Of a stretch of 64,000 nucleotides of DNA, positions 51,968 to 60,786 are shown in pieces. Numbering within the stretch: the first letter of the stretch is position 1; each line of letters begins with the position of its first letter. Source of the stretch: Paractinoplanes durhamensis. Lineage in GTDB: Bacteria > Actinomycetota > Actinomycetes > Mycobacteriales > Micromonosporaceae. A model generated the notes under the pieces. That model was not told where the DNA came from. It did not search any database and saw nothing but the letters and a program-made list of their open reading frames with translations. The stretch lies in the NCBI RefSeq assembly GCF_016862175.1, contig NZ_BOML01000019.1, positions 248,001-312,000 on the forward strand. Direction: 5' to 3'. The position numbers and the translations under genes are program-made.

Positions 51968-52639
51968 TTACCCGGACAGCGGTTCTTTCATGCGTCGTGA
52001 TTGATGTCCAGCCGCCATCGCCGCCGTGGTCGCCAGCCCGACGAGCAGACCGGCCACCACGTCGCTGGTCCAGTGCACGCCGAGCACCACCCGGCTGACC
52101 CCGGTCATCAGCGGGATCCCGATCGCCGCCGCCCACAGCGCCGCCCGCCACCGCGGCTTGTCCCGGGTCAGCGGCAGCAACAACAGCAGCAGCACGGCGG
52201 CGCCGAGCGCGTTGTTCAGCGCGTGCCCGGACGGGAACGAGTAACCGGCCGCGCGGGCGACCGGGTCGAGCAGGTCAGGACGGTGCCGGCTCACCATCAA
52301 CTTCAAAACGGCGCCGAGTACGCCACCGACCGCCATCGTGATCGCCACCCACCAGGCGAGCGACTTCGCACCCCGCCGGGCCAGCCAGATGACCAGCACG
52401 AGCGCGGCGATCCGCCACGAGTTCGGGTCGAAGGCGAGGCTCCACGCCTTCATGAACCACACCCAGCCGGGGTGGTCGAGCGCGAACCCGTGCATCGCGT
52501 CGGTCACCCGGGCGTCGAGCCGGTTGAGCCAGCTCACGTTGCCCACGACCAGCACACCCACGACCGCGGCCGGCATGACGAGGGCCGCCGCGCCGGCGGC
52601 GGCCACGGTCAGCCGTACGCCCAAGGAATGTTCCCGCAC
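51968..52639 (-). CDS. PAP2-family membrane phosphatase 2
   Basis: The 223-residue protein has six likely membrane helices and PAP2 motifs KLMVSRHRPDLLDP, YSFPSGHALNNALGA and GVSRVVLGVHWTSDVVAG. It is a diverged paralogue of the next gene. Probable role is lipid phosphate recycling at the membrane. Confidence 0.9.
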   Translation of the reverse strand: MREHSLGVRLTVAAAGAAALVMPAAVVGVLVVGNVSWLNRLDARVTDAMHGFALDHPGWVWFMKAWSLAFDPNSWRIAALVLVIWLARRGAKSLAWWVAITMAVGGVLGAVLKLMVSRHRPDLLDPVARAAGYSFPSGHALNNALGAAVLLLLLLPLTRDKPRWRAALWAAAIGIPLMTGVSRVVLGVHWTSDVVAGLLVGLATTAAMAAGHQSRRMKEPLSG

Positions 52640-52658
52640 GAGCCGGCTATACCCGATC

Positions 52659-54203
52659 TCAGGCCGCGTACGCCGTCGCCGCCCATTCCTCCGCGCCGTC
52701 GCCGCCGCCCCGCTTCACCCGGTACATCGCCTGGTCGGCGCGGCGCAACGCGTCCGGCAGGTCACCGGCGTAGGTCCCGGCCACCCCGATGCTCACGGTG
52801 GCCGGGCAGTCGGCGATGGCCCGTACCGCAAGAACCATCCGCTCCGCCACCCGCAACGCGGTGTCCGCGCCGAGACCCGGCAGCAGCACCGCGAATTCGT
52901 CCCCGCCCAGCCGGGCCAGCAGGTCCTCCTCGCGCAGCTCCGCGCCCAGCGCGTCGGCGATCGCCCGCAGGGCGGCATCGCCGGCCGCGTGCCCGGCCGT
53001 GTCGTTGATCTGCTTGAACTTGTCGGTGTCCACCACCATGACGGTGAGCAGGTCGGCCGGCCGGGTCTGCGCCTGCCGGACCGCCCGGTCGAAGGCGCCC
53101 CGGTTGGCGATGCCGGTCAGCGCGTCCAGCGCGGCCGCCCGGGCGGCCTGCTCGTGCTGGATGCGCAGCAGTTCGAAGGACTTCATCGCCTCCACCGACT
53201 GCAGCATGCGCAGCCGGTGCCGCCACATCGCCGCGGCCAGGGTGTCGCCGTAGGCCATGCCCACCTGGGCGCCGGCCGAGCCGCGCGCGGCCAGCAGCAC
53301 CGCCTTGGTGCGTTGGGTGGCGGCCACGATCAGCCAGCCGGCGTCCGCGGGCAGCGCCGCCACCGCCCGTTCCAGCACGGCGAGGGCCTCGTCCGGCCGG
53401 CCGGAGCGGCGCAGCGCCACCGCCTGGAACGGCCGGCTGTAGGCGAGCGCGGTCGCGCTCATCCCGCGCGCCTCGAGGACCCGCAGCGCCTCCTCGATGT
53501 CGGCGGCAGCGCCGGCCGGGTCCTCGCGGTCGGCTCGCGCGCAGGCCGCGGCGAGCAGCGCGGTGTCCCGCCAGGCGGCGGCGTCCGGCCCGCGTGCCTC
53601 GTCGACGGCCCGCAGCGCATAGTGCTCGGCCTGCGCGGTGTGGCTCTCGGCCGCCTCGATCTGGCCGATCTGGTAGAGCTCGAGCGCCCAGTAGAGGTGC
53701 ATCTCGGCGTGGTTGAACAGCCACATCGCCCGGTTGCCGTTGTCGGCCGGGCTCATCTCGTAGGCGGCGTCGTAGTGCGCGCCGACCAGCTCGTACAGCC
53801 GCAGCTCGAAGTAGCCGATGGCGACCGCCACCCGCCCGTTCACCGCGGCGGTCGGGTCGGTCTCGCCGGCCACCGCGAACTCGGCGGTGATCAGGTCCTG
53901 CAGGACCCCGGCCTCGCCCTCGCCCTCACCGAGCCGCAGCTGGTGGGAGGCCCGGGTGGCCAGCGCGCAGCCGAGCCAGCCCGGGCTGTCCTGCGCGATC
54001 GCGGCCTCGGCCATCAGGTCGAGGGCCTCGACGGCGGCGTGCGGATCGCCGAGGTTGGTCAGCGCGATGGCCCGCACGAAATGCATGCCGGCCGGCCCGT
54101 CCGCCCCGGCCAGATATGTCTCGGCCCGCCTCAGCGCAGCTGCGGCCCGGCCACTCTGCGCCATTTCGAGCAGCCGTGCCGCCTGTTGCGTTGTCTCGCT
54201 CAT
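52659..54203 (-). CDS. TPR-linked diguanylate cyclase (GGDEF)
   Basis: The 514-residue protein has a TPR-like N-terminal part (~1-340, HFVRAIALTNLGDPHAAVEA, RSGRPDEALAVLERAVAAL) and a C-terminal GGDEF domain (~360-510). The domain has DALTGIANRGAFDRAV, VVDTDKFKQINDTAGHAAGD, an intact active site RLGGDEFAVLL, and an RxxD-type inhibitory site (REED) just before it. It should make cyclic di-GMP in the cytoplasm. It has no membrane segment. Confidence 0.92.
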   Translation of the reverse strand: MSETTQQAARLLEMAQSGRAAAALRRAETYLAGADGPAGMHFVRAIALTNLGDPHAAVEALDLMAEAAIAQDSPGWLGCALATRASHQLRLGEGEGEAGVLQDLITAEFAVAGETDPTAAVNGRVAVAIGYFELRLYELVGAHYDAAYEMSPADNGNRAMWLFNHAEMHLYWALELYQIGQIEAAESHTAQAEHYALRAVDEARGPDAAAWRDTALLAAACARADREDPAGAAADIEEALRVLEARGMSATALAYSRPFQAVALRRSGRPDEALAVLERAVAALPADAGWLIVAATQRTKAVLLAARGSAGAQVGMAYGDTLAAAMWRHRLRMLQSVEAMKSFELLRIQHEQAARAAALDALTGIANRGAFDRAVRQAQTRPADLLTVMVVDTDKFKQINDTAGHAAGDAALRAIADALGAELREEDLLARLGGDEFAVLLPGLGADTALRVAERMVLAVRAIADCPATVSIGVAGTYAGDLPDALRRADQAMYRVKRGGGDGAEEWAATAYAA

Positions 54204-54239
54204 CGGCCCTCCCGAAGCGGCCTATCGGCGAGGTCGGGA

Positions 54240-55253
54240 CTAGTTGAAGGAAATAATCTTGTTGATCAGCCCGCCGCCCGGGAAGTCGAGCATCAGCACC
54301 CCGGTGCGAACGACCGGCGTGTGCACCTCGGGCCCCTCATTCAGGTAGATCAGCAGGAACGGGTCCACCCCCTGCACCCCGAGCGCGCCGCCGGCAACCT
54401 GTTGCGGCTGGGCAAAGACACTGGATCCGCTGCCGAAGTTCACATACATCTTCGAGGCGTCCCCCGCGCTGGTCGCATCGAGGAAACGACGCACCTGGTC
54501 CCGCTTGGTGGCAATCGCCGCGACGCTGGACACGGTGTAGTTGTCCTGCACATAGGTGGACGACCCGTCATTCCACCCGTCAAATTGCGCAAGCCCGTAG
54601 TTCGAGTAGCGCCCACCCCGCGCCCCGTTCATGACGGCAAGAACAACTTTGCCACGAACGGCGCCGAGCGTCGGCACGGCCGCAGCCGACGCCCGGGTCA
54701 CCGAGGGCGCCCAGAAAAGGCCGGGACGATTATTGACGTACGCGTCAAAGATGTCGACAAAACTCGCCTGCCCCGAAGCATCCGTGCACGACCCGATCTC
54801 TCCGGTGCATTCTTGCTTGAGCCGCACGACAACGGTCTCACCCGGATGCCCCGAAAGAAAATCCGAAAGCTTATTGAGTACGTCGTCGAAGTTCGCATTC
54901 TGATAGGCCGACCCGTGATGGATGGTGAACGTGTTCCCGGTGTTCACCCGAGCCCGGATATCGATCATCCGAATCCCGGCGTTCAGTTGCGCCGCGAGGG
55001 TCCCGCCGGAGTCCCCGAAGTCCTCCTGCGTCTGCGTCCACGCCCCACCGTGAATCGACATCGTCTCGTGCGTGCCCGGGATGGACAGCGCGGCAAGGCT
55101 GCGCGAGTCGGGCAGCCCGCGCATCCAGTCGGGGTTGGCCGCGGTGCTGAGGGTCCGGTAGGAGGCGTCGGCCGCGAACGCCACCGACGGAACGGCGATC
55201 AGAGCTCCGGCGATGAGGGTGGTGGCGCCGGCGAGGGCAAGGACACGCTTCAT
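54240..55253 (-). CDS. Secreted phosphatidylinositol-specific phospholipase C
   Basis: The 337-residue protein has a Sec signal peptide (~1-27, cleaved after VAFA) and a PI-PLC X domain with both catalytic His segments, LSIPGTHETMSIHGGA and TFTIHHGSAYQNANFDDVLN. IRMIDIRARVNTG and PGETVVVRLKQECTG are further family marks. It should cleave PI or GPI lipids outside the cell. Codons are less GC-rich than in the neighbours near the middle, a mild sign of transfer. It stands alone. Confidence 0.93.
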   Translation of the reverse strand: MKRVLALAGATTLIAGALIAVPSVAFAADASYRTLSTAANPDWMRGLPDSRSLAALSIPGTHETMSIHGGAWTQTQEDFGDSGGTLAAQLNAGIRMIDIRARVNTGNTFTIHHGSAYQNANFDDVLNKLSDFLSGHPGETVVVRLKQECTGEIGSCTDASGQASFVDIFDAYVNNRPGLFWAPSVTRASAAAVPTLGAVRGKVVLAVMNGARGGRYSNYGLAQFDGWNDGSSTYVQDNYTVSSVAAIATKRDQVRRFLDATSAGDASKMYVNFGSGSSVFAQPQQVAGGALGVQGVDPFLLIYLNEGPEVHTPVVRTGVLMLDFPGGGLINKIISFN

Positions 55254-55386
55254 GGCCGGAAAGATATCGATCGATGCCGTACGACGGAAGGGCTGAAGTT
55301 ACTCACGGGTTTGCCCGCATTAACTCTGACGGTGGAGCTGCACGCGCAGGGCACGATCACCGCGTCGCCGTCAGTAAGGTCGAAGG

Positions 55387-56292
55387 GTGGAAGGTGCCGA
55401 CTCGGCTGAGGATCCAAACTCGACGCCCGGCAACGGGCGCGCCGGCGGACCTGACAGGTCGGCCGCAACGGTGGCTCGGTGGGCAGAGGTGCATCGGCTG
55501 GCGGTGGTGGGCCGGGAGACGGCGATCGCCCGGGAGACCGGGGACCTGGCAGCCAGGGTGTGGCTGCGCCGATCGCGGTTCGCCGACGTTGCGGCTCTCG
55601 CGACCGCGACCCTGACTCTCGGCCCGGACGCTGCCGCTTCCTATCACCTGGGCCGGGCCCGATCCGCCACCGGTCAGCCCCGACTGGCCTTGGCCAGCTT
55701 TGAGCAGGCGCTGCGGTTGTTCCGCGAGGCCGGCAACCGTGGTGACGAAGCCGCCACCCTCAGCGACATCGGACACGCCTACAGCAGGCTCGGAGATCGG
55801 CGGCAGGCTCTGACCTACTACTGGCAGGCCCTACCCATCATGCGCGAGGCCGGTCACCGGGTTGGTGAAGCGGTCGCCCTCACCAACATCGGGCTCGTGC
55901 ACGACGAACTCGGGGATGGGCGGCAGGCTCTGTCCTACTACCAACAGGCCCTGCCCATCCGGCGGGAGGTCGGTGACCGTGCCGGTGAGGCGGCCACCCT
56001 CAACAACATCGGCGCCGTGCACCAGGGGAGCGGGGATTCAGCGCAGGCCCTGACCTACTACGACCAGTCCCTTTCCGTCGCGCGGGAGATCGGGGACCGT
56101 GCCAGTGAAGCGGTTACCCGGTTCAACATCGCGATGATCCACCGGGCGCTGGGGGACCTCGACCAGGCGATCGGCGAACTCGAAATCGTCGTCGACCTCG
56201 ACCGTCAAGTTGCCGATCCGGGCCTGGCATCCGATGTTGCCCTGCTCGAACAGTTGCGCCAGGAGCGAGCGGTGCCGGGGAAATCGACCTGA
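55387..56292 (+). CDS. Tetratricopeptide repeat protein
   Basis: The 301-residue protein has at least five 40-residue TPR units (GNRGDEAATLSDIGHAYSRL, GDRRQALTYYWQALPI, VGEAVALTNIGLVHDELGD, AGEAATLNNIGAVHQGSGD). These are the last part of many actinobacterial NB-ARC/SARP regulators, but no NTPase or DNA-binding part is present here. It may be a stand-alone scaffold. GTG 55387 is the start. Confidence 0.75.
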   Translation: MEGADSAEDPNSTPGNGRAGGPDRSAATVARWAEVHRLAVVGRETAIARETGDLAARVWLRRSRFADVAALATATLTLGPDAAASYHLGRARSATGQPRLALASFEQALRLFREAGNRGDEAATLSDIGHAYSRLGDRRQALTYYWQALPIMREAGHRVGEAVALTNIGLVHDELGDGRQALSYYQQALPIRREVGDRAGEAATLNNIGAVHQGSGDSAQALTYYDQSLSVAREIGDRASEAVTRFNIAMIHRALGDLDQAIGELEIVVDLDRQVADPGLASDVALLEQLRQERAVPGKST

Positions 56293-56372
56293 TCACCGCC
56301 TCCACCGGGCTTGGTCGCGCCGACCGCAAGTTCGTTCAAGCGTGCGGGCCGCGGCGTGTGGATGATGGCCTG

Positions 56373-56948
56373 ATGACCGTGCAGATCCGCCCGGCCGGGC
56401 CGGGTGAGCTGGCCGACGTCGCCGACCTGTTCGACAGCAACGGCACCACGCGTGGGTGCTGGTGCGTCTGGTTCCTGTTCGGCAGCGGCGAGGTGCATGA
56501 CGGCTGGGGAGCCGGCAATCGCCTGAAGTTCGAGCAGATGGTCAACTCCGCGCGGGAGCCCGCCGGTGTCCTCGTCTACGACGGCGGCCGGGCGGTCGGC
56601 TGGTGTGCGGCCGGGCCGCGCAGCCGCTACGCGAAGGCGTTGCGCTCGCCGATCCTCAAGGCTCGCGACCCGGCCGAGGACGACGACGTCTGGCTGGTGC
56701 CCTGCTTCTTCGTCCGGGTGGGCCACCGCAAGGCCGGCACCACACACGGTCTGCTGACGGCCGCCGTCGACCTGGCCCGCGACCACGGCGCCACCGCGAT
56801 CGAGGGTTTCCCACTGGCCGGCCCGGGCCCGCACCGCGACGACCGCTACCTGGGCACCGAGCCGTTGTTCGCCGCCTGCGGCTTCGCCGAGGTGTCCCGC
56901 CCGTCGGCCCGCCGAGTGGTGATGCGCCGAAATCTGCGCGGAAAGTGA
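56373..56948 (+). CDS. GNAT-family N-acetyltransferase 1
   Basis: The 191-residue protein has a GNAT-like fold: VQIRPAGPGELADVADLFD, CWCVWFLFG, GVLVYDGGRAVGWCAAGP, VPCFFVRVGHRKAGTTHGLL, YLGTEPLFAACGFAEVSRP. The substrate is unknown. ATG 56373 is taken; a GTG 15 bp upstream is possible. Confidence 0.86.
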   Translation: MTVQIRPAGPGELADVADLFDSNGTTRGCWCVWFLFGSGEVHDGWGAGNRLKFEQMVNSAREPAGVLVYDGGRAVGWCAAGPRSRYAKALRSPILKARDPAEDDDVWLVPCFFVRVGHRKAGTTHGLLTAAVDLARDHGATAIEGFPLAGPGPHRDDRYLGTEPLFAACGFAEVSRPSARRVVMRRNLRGK

Positions 56949-57095
56949 CGCGTCCTCGAGCTGGACGACGACGGCGAGCCGGTCAACGAGAAGTACGCCG
57001 AGCGTCGCGCTGCCACCTGGCTGCACAAATACTGCACCGGTGAGCTTCCGCCCGGCGCGGCCGAGCTGGAGTCGTGGGAGTGCGAGCTGTTCTGA
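56949..57095 (+). pseudogene. Start-less C-terminal remnant directly behind GNAT gene
   Basis: Right after the GNAT stop and in the same frame, 48 codons read RVLELDDDGEPVNEKYAERR and AATWLHKYC...PGAAELESWECELF before a stop. This resembles the end of a short uncharacterised actinobacterial family (DUF7677-like). It has no start codon, so it is probably the tail of a deleted gene. Confidence 0.5.
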
Positions 57096-57108
57096 TCGCG
57101 CGCACGGA

Positions 57109-57327
57109 TCAGCTCACGGTGCGGGCCGGGAGGGACGGGGGCTCGCCCGAGCAGGACTGTTGGAATTCCTGGTAGATGCGCTGGGCGTGGCGCTGGGCCT
57201 TCCCGTGCTCGCGGCGGGCTTTGTGGTCGCGGCGGAAGGCTTCGCGGTCTGAGGAGTAGTTGCGAGCCTTTGTCGGGTCGCGCATCGCGGCTAATTGTGC
57301 TTGGCTGAAAAGCGAGGGCTGTGTCAT
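57109..57327 (-). CDS. Small hypothetical protein, basic helical
   Basis: The 72-residue protein starts MTQPSLFSQAQLAAMRDPTK and continues with a basic helix (REAFRRDHKARREHGKAQRH). Codon use is coding-like throughout. Similar short proteins seem common in actinomycetes; function is unknown. Confidence 0.6.
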   Translation of the reverse strand: MTQPSLFSQAQLAAMRDPTKARNYSSDREAFRRDHKARREHGKAQRHAQRIYQEFQQSCSGEPPSLPARTVS

Positions 57328-57417
57328 GCGGATATTGTTTCAGGCGCCGATAGCCGAATGTCAGCAGTGGATCATGCCAAGGTAATTCTTTGTCGGTGCC
57401 TGCCCGTGGAAATGCAT

Positions 57418-58332
57418 TTACCGCACGGACCCGGCGTACCCGGGGCGGGTGGGAAAGGTTTTGTAGTTTGCGATGGCGTTGCGGATTTTTCGGCCTGGGT
57501 TGCCGGTGGTTTTGAAGTCGACGTAACGCTGCTGGAAGGCGATCGCCTCGTTGACGAAGACCTGTAGTGATGCGATGCAGATGTCGCTCAGCCGGCAGTC
57601 GGCGAACGAGGTCGTCACCGCCCGGTACGTCGGGTCGGAGTCGTCGCCGCCCAGGTCGAAGGCGAGCACTACGGCCAGGACCGGGTCGGTGCCGGTTGTC
57701 CGCAGCTGCGGGTCGGAGGTGTTCGGCTCGACCGTCACCAGCGCGGCGGGCAGGGTCGGCATGCCGGTGTTCAGCAGCTTGACGTGTTCGGTGGGCGGCG
57801 GGGCGGGGCAGTCGCCCTTGTCGGCGAACTGGCGCAGGGTCGGCAGGTAGCGGCATCCGAAGCGCAGCTGATAGTCGCCGCCGGCGCCGAAGACCTGCTC
57901 GAACGCGGGGGTTTTCTGGCCGGGCAGGGTGATCTGCTGGTCGAAGTCCTGGTCCATGCCGCCGTGCGCGACGCAGCGCCCGTTCGACGGGCCGAGGATG
58001 TACTCGCGGCCGCCGAAGCCGTCGGGGCTGGTGAACGCGGTCGTCTTCGCGGGCACCGCGGACGGTGTCTTGAACCGATCGACCGCGGCGGGAGCGTCGA
58101 TGCTGTCACCGGAGTCGTCGTCGACCGGCACGAACTCGCACGCTGCCGTCCGCGCCCGGCCGGTTTCGGCGGCGGATGCCGGCACGGCCACGTCGGCCGT
58201 CAGCACCAGGCAGGCGGCGACGACGGTGAACAGGCGGGAGATCTTCAACAGCGTCCTCACAGCAAATATGACTAACCCGGCAAGCATTGTCATTGCTGCT
58301 AACGAGGCGGAGCCGAATAGGTTGGCGCTCAC
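57418..58332 (-). CDS. Secreted protein of unknown function
   Basis: The product is 304 residues from GTG 58332, which overlaps the upstream stop as GTGA, or 280 residues from GTG 58260. A signal peptide ends near VAVPASAAE in either case. The mature part has six or more Cys residues (AACEFVPVDDD, NGRCVAHGG, FGCRYLPT, KGDCPAP, DCRLSDICIASL), which suggests disulfides. No family is recognised. Confidence 0.75.
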   Translation of the reverse strand: MSANLFGSASLAAMTMLAGLVIFAVRTLLKISRLFTVVAACLVLTADVAVPASAAETGRARTAACEFVPVDDDSGDSIDAPAAVDRFKTPSAVPAKTTAFTSPDGFGGREYILGPSNGRCVAHGGMDQDFDQQITLPGQKTPAFEQVFGAGGDYQLRFGCRYLPTLRQFADKGDCPAPPPTEHVKLLNTGMPTLPAALVTVEPNTSDPQLRTTGTDPVLAVVLAFDLGGDDSDPTYRAVTTSFADCRLSDICIASLQVFVNEAIAFQQRYVDFKTTGNPGRKIRNAIANYKTFPTRPGYAGSVR

Positions 58333-58568
58333 GCCTGCGGATCACGATCCGAAGCTGCGGGTGGGGGAGTGCCGGCCATCAGGGCCACCACCTGGACCTC
58401 GGTGGCGGCGGGCTGGCGGAGCACCAGCAAGGCGAAGCTGTGGCGCTGCCGGGCCAGGGTCTCCTCGTGCCGGTAGCGGGCTCGTTCGCCCCACAGGTGC
58501 AGGCAATGCTTGGCGATGCCGCTCAGGGCAGCCGTCACCGTCACGGCCAGGAACCAGCCGGCGGACAT
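58329..58568 (-). CDS. Small membrane protein
   Basis: The 79-residue product has one N-terminal hydrophobic segment (WFLAVTVTAALSGIA) followed by a basic helix and a Pro-rich end. GGAAG lies 9 nt before the ATG and codon use is coding-like. The stop overlaps the next gene start, so both are co-translated. Function is unknown. Confidence 0.6.
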   Translation of the reverse strand: MSAGWFLAVTVTAALSGIAKHCLHLWGERARYRHEETLARQRHSFALLVLRQPAATEVQVVALMAGTPPPAASDRDPQA

Positions 58569-58624
58569 GGTCAGGTCTTCCGACTTCGATCGCTCATGAA
58601 CCGGCCCCCGGAATCACTCGCGGA

Positions 58625-58678
58625 AAACCACGGGATGTTACGTGGTTTCCCACGTAGTAAGCTACGGGTGAAACCACG
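58625..58678. promoter_or_regulatory. Operator-like AAACCACG repeat set before response regulator
   Basis: AAACCACG occurs at 58625-58632 and 58671-58678, and its reverse complement CGTGGTTT at 58641-58648. A TACGTGG/CCACGTA palindrome spans 58639-58656. The set lies 20-75 bp before the regulator start at 58699, so autoregulation or control of the divergent small gene is likely. Confidence 0.5.
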
Positions 58679-58698
58679 ACTCCAGCAAGGGAGACGAC

Positions 58699-59370
58699 GT
58701 GCCAGCCTTGAGGGTCGCCATCGTCGACGACCACGCGATTTTCCGTACGGCGGTGTCGGCCTACCTGGAGAGCAAGGGCGTCGACGTGCTCGTCAACGTC
58801 GCCACGGGCGAGGAACTGATCGCCGGGATGGCCGAGCATCCGGTCGACGTCGCCGTCATCGACGTGCGGCTCACCGCGGACAGCGACGAGGGTGGCATCG
58901 AGGTCGCCCGCATCGTGAAGCGGCAGTTTCCCGGGGTCGCCATTCTCATCCTGTCCGCCTACACCGCCACCGCTCAGGCGATCGGGCTGATCAGCGACTT
59001 CGAGCGCAGCATCGGCTACCTGCGCAAGGACGAGCTCGGCATCGACGACCTCGGACCGCAGCTCGCCCGCCTGGTGGCCGGCGAGCAGGTTCTCGGGCGG
59101 TCCTTCGTGGACCGGCTGCTGCGGCCGCCGCTGCACGCCAGCCCGCTCAACGCGCTGACCCGGCAGGAGCGGGAGGCGCTGCGGCTGATGGCGCAGGGCC
59201 ACTCGAACGCCGGGATCGCGCAGGCTCTGTCGATCGCCGAGCGCACGGTCGAGGACCATGTGCGGCGCATCTTCGAGAAGCTCGGCGTCAACAGCGGCGA
59301 CGGGGCGATGCCGTCCAACAAGCGGGTGCTGGCCGTGCTCACCTGGCTGCGGGAGAACAACCCGGACTAA
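58699..59370 (+). CDS. NarL/LuxR-family response regulator
   Basis: The 223-residue protein has a full receiver (VAIVDDHAIFRTAVSAYLES, VAVIDVRL with the phospho-Asp, ILILSAYTA, GYLRKDELG with the Lys) and a LuxR helix-turn-helix (LTRQEREALRLMAQGHSNAG, AERTVEDHVRRIFEKLG). No histidine kinase lies next to it. GTG 58699 follows AAGGGAGACGAC. Compare the repeat set just upstream. Confidence 0.92.
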   Translation: MPALRVAIVDDHAIFRTAVSAYLESKGVDVLVNVATGEELIAGMAEHPVDVAVIDVRLTADSDEGGIEVARIVKRQFPGVAILILSAYTATAQAIGLISDFERSIGYLRKDELGIDDLGPQLARLVAGEQVLGRSFVDRLLRPPLHASPLNALTRQEREALRLMAQGHSNAGIAQALSIAERTVEDHVRRIFEKLGVNSGDGAMPSNKRVLAVLTWLRENNPD

Positions 59371-59870
59371 CCGGCCACCACCCGTTTGACGAAGGCGTTG
59401 AGGCTTGTCATCGCGCGGTCGATGCGTTCGTCCAGGGACAGCGTCTCCTCCTGGCGGATCAGGCGGCCCCGGGGCTGGCGCTTGCCCCGCAGGTACAGCG
59501 AGCAGGCCAGGTCCGAGCACAGGTATTCGCCTACCGAATTGCCCTGGCGGCCCGCCGCGCCGGCCAGCGGCGCCACGAACAGCGTCACGCCGTCCGCGCT
59601 GTGGCCGGTCCAGCAGACCTGGCACATGCTGGAGCGCATCGCGCTCGTGCGGCGCGAGTCGGGGCGGCGCAGCAGCATGCCGACCGGGCCGGCATCGGTC
59701 GGGACCACCAGGAGCGCGCGCTGCGGGGCCGCCGGGTCGGTCCAGCCGAGGAAGTCCAGGTCGGCCCACCTCGTCGTGGCCAGGTCGGCGGGCATTTTGA
59801 TCCGGCCGGCCTCGCCCTTGCTGCAGTTGACGAAAGAGGCGCGGATGGCCGGCTCGGTCAGCGGTTCCAT
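59367..59870 (-). CDS. EF-G-binding-protein-like zinc-finger (FBP) protein
   Basis: The 167-residue protein matches the FBP C-terminal treble-clef family: MEPLTEPAIRASFVNCSKGE, LDFLGWTDP, four Cys in SSMCQVCWTGHS and YLCSDLACSLYLRGK, then LDERIDRAMTSLNAFVKRV. Members bind elongation factor G (as in fusidic-acid resistance proteins), though stand-alone actinobacterial forms are not well studied. ATG 59870 fits the family start; ATG 59891 is an alternative. It overlaps the convergent regulator by 4 bp. Confidence 0.85.
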   Translation of the reverse strand: MEPLTEPAIRASFVNCSKGEAGRIKMPADLATTRWADLDFLGWTDPAAPQRALLVVPTDAGPVGMLLRRPDSRRTSAMRSSMCQVCWTGHSADGVTLFVAPLAGAAGRQGNSVGEYLCSDLACSLYLRGKRQPRGRLIRQEETLSLDERIDRAMTSLNAFVKRVVAG

Positions 59871-60039
59871 CCGGCGAAAGTAACGGATCATCGGGAACCG
59901 GGCAGCTGATTAACGACGTATCGAAAAACTTCGTTAGGTCTATTTACTGTTAACAATCTTTAACTTATCTTCGGTGAACCGGCCGGGACACGCCCCCACG
60001 AGGCCCGGCCGATGCCCCCATGAAGCGAAGGAGTCCTTC

Positions 60040-60786
60040 ATGAGACGTTGGTTCACCCTGCCCGCACTGACCGTCGCCACCATTGCCGCATCACTCCTGG
60101 TGGCCGTGGCCCCCGCCGCGGCCCACGGCTACATCTCGTCCCCGCCCAGCCGGCAGGCCAACTGTGCCAGCGGCGCGGTCGCCAACTGCGGCGACATCAT
60201 CTACGAGCCGCAGAGCGTCGAGGCGCCCAAGGGCTCGACCCAGTGCAACGGCGGCGGCAGCCGGTTCGCCGTGCTCAACGACACCTCGAAAGCCTGGCCG
60301 GCCGCGAGCGTCGGGCAGACCGTCACCTTCAACTGGGTGCTGACCGCCCGGCACTCCACCGCCACCTGGGAATACTTCATCGGCGGCACCCTGCTGGCCT
60401 CCTTCAACGACGGCGGCGCGCAGCCCGGCGCCACCAAGAGCCACACCGTCAGCATGAAGGGCTTCACCGGCCGGCAGACCGTGCTCGCCCGGTGGAACAT
60501 CGCCGACACGGTGAACGCCTTCTACTCCTGTGTGGACCTGAACATCGGCGGCGGCAGCACGACTACGCCCACCACGCCGCCGACGACCGCACCCACCACC
60601 GCCCCGCCGACCACGGCTCCCACTACCGCGCCGCCGACCAGCACCGGCACGTGGAAGGCGGGCACCGCGTACAAGGTCGGCGACGTCGTCACCTACAACG
60701 GCCTCTCGTACCGCTGCCGGCAGGCGCACACCGCCCTCGCCGGTTGGGAGCCGCCGAACGTACCGGCCCTGTGGCAAGCCGCCTGA
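60040..60786 (+). CDS. AA10 lytic polysaccharide monooxygenase with CBM5/12 module
   Basis: The 248-residue protein has a Sec signal (1-28) and a mature N-terminal His29 (HGYISSPPSRQ), the copper-binding histidine brace residue. The AA10 core follows (NCGDIIYEPQSVE, VTFNWVLTARHSTATWEYFI, TVLARWNIADTVNAFYSCVD). A Thr/Pro linker leads to a small chitin-binding module (WKAGTAYKVGDVVTYNGLSY, WEPPNVPALWQ). It should cleave chitin oxidatively outside the cell. AAGGAG lies 5-6 nt before ATG 60040, and the upstream 59892-60039 is unusually AT-rich, fitting a regulated promoter. Confidence 0.95.
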   Translation: MRRWFTLPALTVATIAASLLVAVAPAAAHGYISSPPSRQANCASGAVANCGDIIYEPQSVEAPKGSTQCNGGGSRFAVLNDTSKAWPAASVGQTVTFNWVLTARHSTATWEYFIGGTLLASFNDGGAQPGATKSHTVSMKGFTGRQTVLARWNIADTVNAFYSCVDLNIGGGSTTTPTTPPTTAPTTAPPTTAPTTAPPTSTGTWKAGTAYKVGDVVTYNGLSYRCRQAHTALAGWEPPNVPALWQAA

